From the NCBI GenBank assembly GCA_030838025.1, contig JAUTXM010000246.1, positions 1 through 9,652 on the forward strand: a stretch of 9,652 nt of DNA, in the 5' to 3' direction. Positions within the stretch are counted from its first letter, which is position 1, and each line of letters begins with the position of its first letter. The translations under genes and the position numbers were made by a program. Under the pieces are notes generated by a model. The model ran no database searches, was not told the DNA's origin, and saw nothing but the letters and a program-made list of their open reading frames with translations. This DNA is from Acidimicrobiaceae bacterium (lineage in GTDB: Bacteria; Actinomycetota; Acidimicrobiia; Acidimicrobiales; Palsa-688). This document shows positions 6,031-9,652 of this stretch, piece by piece.

Positions 6031-6845
6031 GCGCGTTCCTGCTTGGCGTGTGCGCCGCCGCCGCCCTGCTCGGCCTGGTTGCCGTCGTGGCGGGGGTCGG
6101 CCTGCCCCGCCCGGCTCCAGGGGCCACCGCCAAGATCCCGCCGGGCCGTGTGCTGGTCGCCTTGGTGTGCGGCGCCAGTGCATTGGTGTTCACGGCCATC
6201 CCCGTGATGCTGGTGCTGGGTGCCGCTCTGGGGTGGTGGGTGCCCGGGTTGGTCGCCACCTCCCGGGCCCGCCACCTTGTCCTGGCCCGCAAAGACGCCA
6301 TCACCGCCTGGACCCGGCAGGTGGCCGACGTCATATCCGGTACCGAGCCCGTCACTGCGGTACGGGCCACCGTCAAAACCGCTCCCCGGCTCATCGCCGC
6401 CGAGGTGCGCCAATTCAACGACGACCTGGAGCGAATGACCTTCGACGACGCCGTCCACCTCTTCGCGGAACGGCTCGGCGACTCCGACGGCGAGATGGTG
6501 GCCGCCGCGCTGAAGGTAGCCAAAGCTAGTGGCGCGGCGGCGTCGGGAGTGCTCGTCGAACTGGCCGCCATGGCGGCCGCCAACGCCGACATGTGGCGCC
6601 GAGTCGACGCCGCCCGCTCCGGTCTCGACGTGCGGGCCCGGGTCATCACCGGGTTCTTCGTGGCCGGCTTCGTGTTGGCCCGCGTCGTCTCGCCGGCGCT
6701 GCTGGCGCCGTTCCGTTCTGCCCTCGGCCAGATAGTCCTGGCCGCCACCGCGGCACTGTTCGCCGTGTCGTACCTGTGGCTGGGGCGGATGCGCCGCACC
6801 ACGCAGCCCGACACCATCTTGGTCCGAACGGAGGTCTCGGTATGA
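6027..6845 (+). CDS. tadB: TadB-like inner-membrane platform protein (T2SSF domain)
   Basis: A 272-aa membrane protein with hydrophobic segments at about 3-25 and 42-77, a soluble helical T2SSF-type domain at about 85-205 (WTRQVADVISG, then LERMTFDDAVHLFAERLGDS, then the Ala-rich helix to MWRRVDAARSG), and two further segments at about 206-227 and 233-252. TadB pairs with TadC to form the platform on which CpaF works. The start is ATG 6027, which keeps the ATGA overlap with cpaF and leaves a good spacing to AAGGAAGGGG at 6007-6016; the in-frame GTG at 6018 would be too close to that site. The order CpaF-TadB-TadC is the standard Tad order. Confidence 0.88.
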   Translation: MSAFLLGVCAAAALLGLVAVVAGVGLPRPAPGATAKIPPGRVLVALVCGASALVFTAIPVMLVLGAALGWWVPGLVATSRARHLVLARKDAITAWTRQVADVISGTEPVTAVRATVKTAPRLIAAEVRQFNDDLERMTFDDAVHLFAERLGDSDGEMVAAALKVAKASGAAASGVLVELAAMAAANADMWRRVDAARSGLDVRARVITGFFVAGFVLARVVSPALLAPFRSALGQIVLAATAALFAVSYLWLGRMRRTTQPDTILVRTEVSV

Positions 6846-7741
6846 GCGCCGTGGCCGCATTCGTGCTGGGCGGTTCCATCGCCCTGGCCGCCGTCTTGGC
6901 GGTGTGGGGCCTGCGCCCGGCGCGCCCCGACCTGGCGGCGGTAACCGCCCGCCTCGACGCCGCACTGGCCCCCGACACGGCGACGGCACCGGTGGCGTTC
7001 GACCAGCGCCTCGGCGAGCGGGTGGTGGCCGCCATGACCGGCCTCGGCCGCAACTACCACCGCCTCGAGGACGACCTTCCCTTGGCCGGTGTGACCCTGG
7101 CCGGTGTCGTCGGGCGATGCGTGGTGTTCGGCATTGTGGGGGCGCTCCTGGGTGCGGTGTTTGCCGCCATGCTGGCCGCCGCCGGCATCGGCCTGCCCAC
7201 CCCGGCGTCGGTCGCCATCGTCGTGGCTGTGGCGGCCACCTGTTCCCGGCTGCCGGTCATGGCCACACGCCAGCGTGCCGCCAACCGCCGGGCCAACTTC
7301 ATTCACGCCCTAGGTGCGCTGCTCGACTTCCTGGCCATCCAACTGGCCGCCGGCACCGGCATCAAAGACGCCCTGAAACGGTCGCTGGACATGGGCGGCG
7401 GGTGGGCGTTTGAGGTCATGCGCGACCGCGTCACCTTGGCCCGCGACTCCGGCGACCAGGACTGGGAGGCTCTCGAGCAGCTCGGCATCGAGTTCAACAT
7501 CACCGAACTGGTGGAGCTGGGCGGGAGCATCGCCTTGGCCCGCACCCAGGGCGCCACCGCCCGAGACACCCTGGTGGCCAAGGCCCGGGCCCTGCGTCAA
7601 CGCCAGATCACCGCCGCCGAGGCCGTCGCCGGCAGAGGGACCGAACTGGCCGCCGCCCCCATCGCCATCCAGTTATACGCCGTCATGTTCGCCGTCATGT
7701 TCGTCCTCATAACCAGGCTGCAACACGGACTTCGAGCCTGA
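6842..7741 (+). CDS. tadC: TadC-like inner-membrane platform protein (T2SSF domain)
   Basis: A 299-aa protein with an N-terminal transmembrane helix (about 4-23), a soluble linker, hydrophobic segments at about 84-113 and 121-139, a T2SSF domain at about 150-270, and a final helix at about 272-292. The domain includes ANFIHALGALLDFLAIQLAA, the kept GTGIKDALKRS motif, and FNITELVELGGSIALARTQG followed by RARQRQ-like LRQRQITAAEA. With TadB it forms the heteromeric platform of the pilus motor. GGAGG at 6830-6834 lies 7 nt before the ATG, which overlaps the TadB stop by ATGA. It is the last gene of the tightly packed six-gene block; an 86-bp gap follows. Confidence 0.88.
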   Translation: MSAVAAFVLGGSIALAAVLAVWGLRPARPDLAAVTARLDAALAPDTATAPVAFDQRLGERVVAAMTGLGRNYHRLEDDLPLAGVTLAGVVGRCVVFGIVGALLGAVFAAMLAAAGIGLPTPASVAIVVAVAATCSRLPVMATRQRAANRRANFIHALGALLDFLAIQLAAGTGIKDALKRSLDMGGGWAFEVMRDRVTLARDSGDQDWEALEQLGIEFNITELVELGGSIALARTQGATARDTLVAKARALRQRQITAAEAVAGRGTELAAAPIAIQLYAVMFAVMFVLITRLQHGLRA

Positions 7742-7827
7742 CCACCTCCCACCCGCCGGATACCAACAAATCGAATACCAGAAGTACCCAAAACAACCCA
7801 ACCCTGCATAGGAGATGATCCGAAAAA
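7742..7827 (+). promoter_or_regulatory. A/C-rich leader before the prepilin gene
   Basis: This 86-bp gap is the first break in the overlapping operon. It is strikingly poor in T and G, holds no stem of note, and carries two ATACCA copies (7760-7765, 7775-7780) followed by TACCCA (7785-7790). AGGAGA at 7810-7815 is the ribosome site, 12 nt from the pilin ATG, which is long. An unstructured leader would favour strong pilin translation, and a separate promoter or mRNA-processing site is possible, but no clear -35/-10 pair is seen. Confidence 0.4.
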
Positions 7828-8013
7828 ATGCTGCTTGTCCTCACCGCCCTCACCAGCTACATCAAATCCCACTCCCATCTGCACGGTGACGAAGCCGGGC
7901 AGTCGGAGTTCTCCTACCTCCTCCTCGTCGTCGGAGTGATCGGCGTCGCCCTCGCCATCATCGCGGCGGTCGTCGCCGCAGTGAACGGCTACCTCCCCAA
8001 GATCAAGCTCTAA
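7828..8013 (+). CDS. Flp-type prepilin (major pilin candidate)
   Basis: A 61-aa protein with a 24-residue hydrophilic leader ending DEAG, a probable prepilin peptidase site between G24 and Q25, and then QSEFSYLLLVV followed by an unbroken hydrophobic helix to about residue 53 and a short NGYLPKIKL tail. The predicted mature pilin is 37 aa, within the small Flp class. Flp pilins usually have Glu-Tyr at +5/+6; here Glu is at +3 and Ser-Tyr at +5/+6, so the glutamate is displaced. The product would be polymerised by CpaF/TadB/TadC. The start ATG 7828 gives a leader of ordinary length; the ATG at 7815 is in another frame. The responsible peptidase is not in the window. Confidence 0.82.
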   Translation: MLLVLTALTSYIKSHSHLHGDEAGQSEFSYLLLVVGVIGVALAIIAAVVAAVNGYLPKIKL

Positions 8014-8021
8014 GCCGCACG

Positions 8022-8432
8022 ATGCTGCATCGAAGCGGGCGACGACACGATGAGAGCGGCCAGGCCGAGATCGAGGCCGCCCTCATCGTTGTCGGCCTGC
8101 TCGTCTTCTTTTTCCTCCCCATCGCCTTCGGCATCTATTTCCACGCCGAAGACATCGCCACCGCGGCCGCCCAGGAGGGGGCCCGGGCGGCGCGGACGGG
8201 CACTGCCGACCCCACCGCAACGGTCAACAACTACCTCGACCAGGCCGGCGGCAGCCTCACCGACCGCCAAGTCCAAGTGACCGGAGACGCCGACATTGTT
8301 TGCGTCAAGGTGGACGGCTACGCCACCCTCATCATCCCCGGCCTTCGGATCCCCGTCCATGCCGCGTCGGCGGGCATCCGCGAGCAGTTCCGGGCCGAGA
8401 ACCCGCGGTACCGCCCCAATGTCAGATGCTGA
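8022..8432 (+). CDS. TadE-like pseudopilin
   Basis: A 136-aa protein with a 13-residue leader ending DESG, then QAEIEAALIVVGLLVFFFLP. Cleavage after G13 would put Glu at +3 and +5, as in TadE/TadF pseudopilins. After the helix come AEDIATAAAQEGARAAR, the typical TadE segment in which an Ala-rich helix precedes the ARA/AAR turn, and a beta-rich C-terminal domain of about 90 aa containing two cysteines (VCVKVDG and the last residue). TadE proteins are minor pilins needed for pilus biogenesis. The start at 8022 lies 8 nt after the pilin stop with no clear Shine-Dalgarno site, so coupled translation from the pilin gene is likely. Its leader shares the DE-x-GQ-x-E pattern with the pilin, suggesting one common peptidase. 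Confidence 0.82.
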   Translation: MLHRSGRRHDESGQAEIEAALIVVGLLVFFFLPIAFGIYFHAEDIATAAAQEGARAARTGTADPTATVNNYLDQAGGSLTDRQVQVTGDADIVCVKVDGYATLIIPGLRIPVHAASAGIREQFRAENPRYRPNVRC

Positions 8433-8465
8433 ACTTCCACTGCCCCGTTCCCCTCGCTCCACCCC

Positions 8466-8472
8466 GGGAGGT
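8466..8472 (+). promoter_or_regulatory. Ribosome-binding site fixing a TTG start
   Basis: GGGAGGT lies 6 nt upstream of TTG 8479. It is a near-consensus site and the chief reason to place the lipoprotein start at TTG, since the next in-frame upstream ATGs (8296 and others) overlap the TadE-like gene and would bury the signal peptide. Confidence 0.75.
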
Positions 8473-8478
8473 AACGAC

Positions 8479-9069
8479 TTGACCACCACCCACATACCCC
8501 ACCGACCACATCACATCCTTCTGGTTGTTGCAGCGGCAGCGCTCCTTGTGGCGTGCGGATCCTCGAAGGCCCAGACACTCCCTCCCCTGACTGCATCCGC
8601 GCCCGGATCTACAACGAAAGTGGAACAGGTGGTCGGCCAGTCCACGACCACGACGACGGTGCTGACAGGAGACGCCGCCATCATCGCCGCGGCCATCAAC
8701 TCCGACAACACGTACTTTGTCGTGGCCTCATCGAGCCCCGTCAACCCCAACGATCCGCGTATTTCGCAAGTTGATGCGGGAAAACAGTTGGGAATGGACA
8801 GGAACTCACTCACGGTCCTGGCCCTTCAACGACGTCATGATGTCGGCACCTATTCTCTCACCAACGGTCGGGTTGCCGAGCGCAACAGCACAGGGACGGT
8901 TGTCGTTGTGTTGGCGTGTGGTACCGACGGGATATCTGTCGTGAGTGACGCTACGGGTGAGACCGTGACCCCGGCGCCCTACAGGAGATCTCTAATCAAT
9001 CTGCAAATGACGCTAGTGAGTGGCCGCTGGATGGAGACGGACAGCGGAGAGCGGAGCCCGACATGCTGA
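8479..9069 (+). CDS. Lipoprotein of unknown function in the Tad locus
   Basis: A 196-aa protein from TTG 8479. A basic/His N-terminus is followed by a hydrophobic stretch (13-25) and a lipobox LVAC with C26, so it should be lipid-anchored outside the membrane. A Thr/Ser/Gln-rich linker (about 36-60) leads to a compact domain (about 62-190) ending in NLQMTLVSGRWMETDSGER. That ending resembles the final strand of NTF2-like or Mce-associated domains (a G-x-W pattern), but this is not enough for a family call. Codons ending in A or T are about 31% over 140 counted codons, well above the neighbouring Tad genes, hinting at separate ancestry or low expression. It could be a pilus-associated anchor or assembly factor. 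The stop overlaps the next start by 7 nt. Confidence 0.72.
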   Translation: MTTTHIPHRPHHILLVVAAAALLVACGSSKAQTLPPLTASAPGSTTKVEQVVGQSTTTTTVLTGDAAIIAAAINSDNTYFVVASSSPVNPNDPRISQVDAGKQLGMDRNSLTVLALQRRHDVGTYSLTNGRVAERNSTGTVVVVLACGTDGISVVSDATGETVTPAPYRRSLINLQMTLVSGRWMETDSGERSPTC

Positions 9070-9652
9070 CCGGCCGCCAATACCGGACGTTAGCGATAGC
9101 AACGTTTCTTTTGGCGATGGCGCTGGTAACACTGCGGCCAGTACGGGCATGGGCTGACTTGGGTGAACAGCCAACGGGCGGCGGTCAGAAGCATGGCGAT
9201 GGTTCTGTCGGAGTGACTGCGGGTAACGACAACAACTCGCCGGGGGGCAATGTGCTGACGGGCGGCACTGGAAAGAGCGGCGGGGGGTCTTCGCCGTGTC
9301 AATGGACCTATATGGGGAATAACAACAATACGTTTTCCGGGACCTTCGGTGGCTATACCGGGACAGGGCCCGATGGGGGTGGCACGTTCATTCCTCCGGG
9401 TACCCAGGGGACCTGGTTTTTGAAGTCGTGTCCCGGCCAGGTGCCGGTGTCGGTGTTCGTGCCGGCGGGTCAGCCGGCGCCGGCGCCGGTGTCGCCCCAG
9501 CAGTTGGCTGTGGAGGCGCAGAACCAGTTGACACCGGGGGCGCCGGTCGTGCAGATGTCGCCTCCGTCGACATCGTCGACGGCGTGGCAGTACACCAATT
9601 TGCCGACTTGGGTGTGGGTGGCTCCTGCGCAGTGGAAGACGTTGCACGCCAC
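9063..9652 (+). CDS. Secreted Gly/Asn-rich protein (truncated by the right edge)
   Basis: 196 codons are visible from ATG 9063, with no stop before the edge. GGAG at 9053-9056 lies 6 nt upstream. A signal peptide is clear: TGRQYR, a hydrophobic core at about 10-24, and a probable cleavage after AWA at residue 31. The mature part begins with about 70 residues rich in Gly, Asn, Ser and Thr (GNDNNSPGG, SGGGSSP, GNNNNTFSG). A segment with aromatic residues follows and includes C79 and C123, which could form a disulfide. Next come a Pro/Ala/Val stretch (PAGQPAPAPVSPQQLAVEA) and WVWVAPAQWKTLHA. Secreted proteins ending in a similar Trp-rich segment occur near Tad loci in actinobacteria. No catalytic motif is seen. 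It may be a surface protein deployed with the pilus; function unknown. Confidence 0.75.
   Translation, partial: MLTGRQYRTLAIATFLLAMALVTLRPVRAWADLGEQPTGGGQKHGDGSVGVTAGNDNNSPGGNVLTGGTGKSGGGSSPCQWTYMGNNNNTFSGTFGGYTGTGPDGGGTFIPPGTQGTWFLKSCPGQVPVSVFVPAGQPAPAPVSPQQLAVEAQNQLTPGAPVVQMSPPSTSSTAWQYTNLPTWVWVAPAQWKTLHA

Noticed and set aside
5786..7306. Long reverse-strand open frame of 506 codons
   Set aside because: It lies antisense to cpaF, tadB and tadC, which have clear domains. Its translation is Ala/Arg/Gly/His-rich without motifs, as expected for shadow frames in GC-rich DNA.
9090..9647. Reverse-strand open frame of 185 codons at the right end
   Set aside because: It is antisense to a protein with a clear signal peptide and ribosome site; its Arg/His/Pro-rich translation has no motif.

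Overview
The window is high-GC DNA whose start codons (ATG, GTG, TTG), stop-start overlaps and protein families point to an actinobacterium. The degenerate CpaE/MinD-like protein, SAF-domain CpaB, CpaF and TadB/TadC set is of the type seen in Actinomycetota; Acidimicrobiia is a guess, because no phylogenetic marker is present. A ParA/coiled-coil partition-type module next to the Tad genes suggests a plasmid, chromid or integrated element, but no replication or mobility gene is visible to prove it.

Left part (1-2012): a ParA ATPase reads leftward off the window. A divergent 390-aa coiled-coil protein of KfrA-like architecture reads rightward. Between them is a 270-bp intergenic region full of CGTT/AACG motifs, including a perfect 13-bp inverted repeat; it is a good candidate operator or centromere. 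The coiled-coil gene overlaps by 4 nt a 59-codon gene for a solo Phd/YefM-like antitoxin fold with no toxin beside it.

Middle (2013-2784): about 770 bp without a convincing gene. It holds two GC-rich hairpins and short Ala/Glu/Arg-rich stretches in shifting frames that may be a decayed coding remnant.

Right part (2785-9652): a rightward Tad (Flp-type) pilus locus. Six genes are joined by 4-nt stop-start overlaps: DUF192, SAF/CpaB-like, P-loop-degenerate CpaE/MinD-like, CpaF ATPase, TadB and TadC. After an 86-bp A/C-rich leader come a 61-aa Flp-type prepilin, a TadE-like pseudopilin, a lipoprotein started at TTG, and a secreted Gly/Asn-rich protein cut by the window edge. CpaF would power the TadB/TadC platform to assemble the pilin and the TadE-like minor pilin. 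The CpaE-like and SAF proteins probably position or dock the machine, and the last two products are exported and may be surface partners. No prepilin peptidase (TadV/CpaA) is in the window.

The most notable points are the repeat-dense partition-type region, loss of nucleotide-binding residues in the CpaE-like protein, unusual motif substitutions in CpaF that coincide with a mild codon-use shift, and a lipoprotein gene whose codon use differs from its neighbours.
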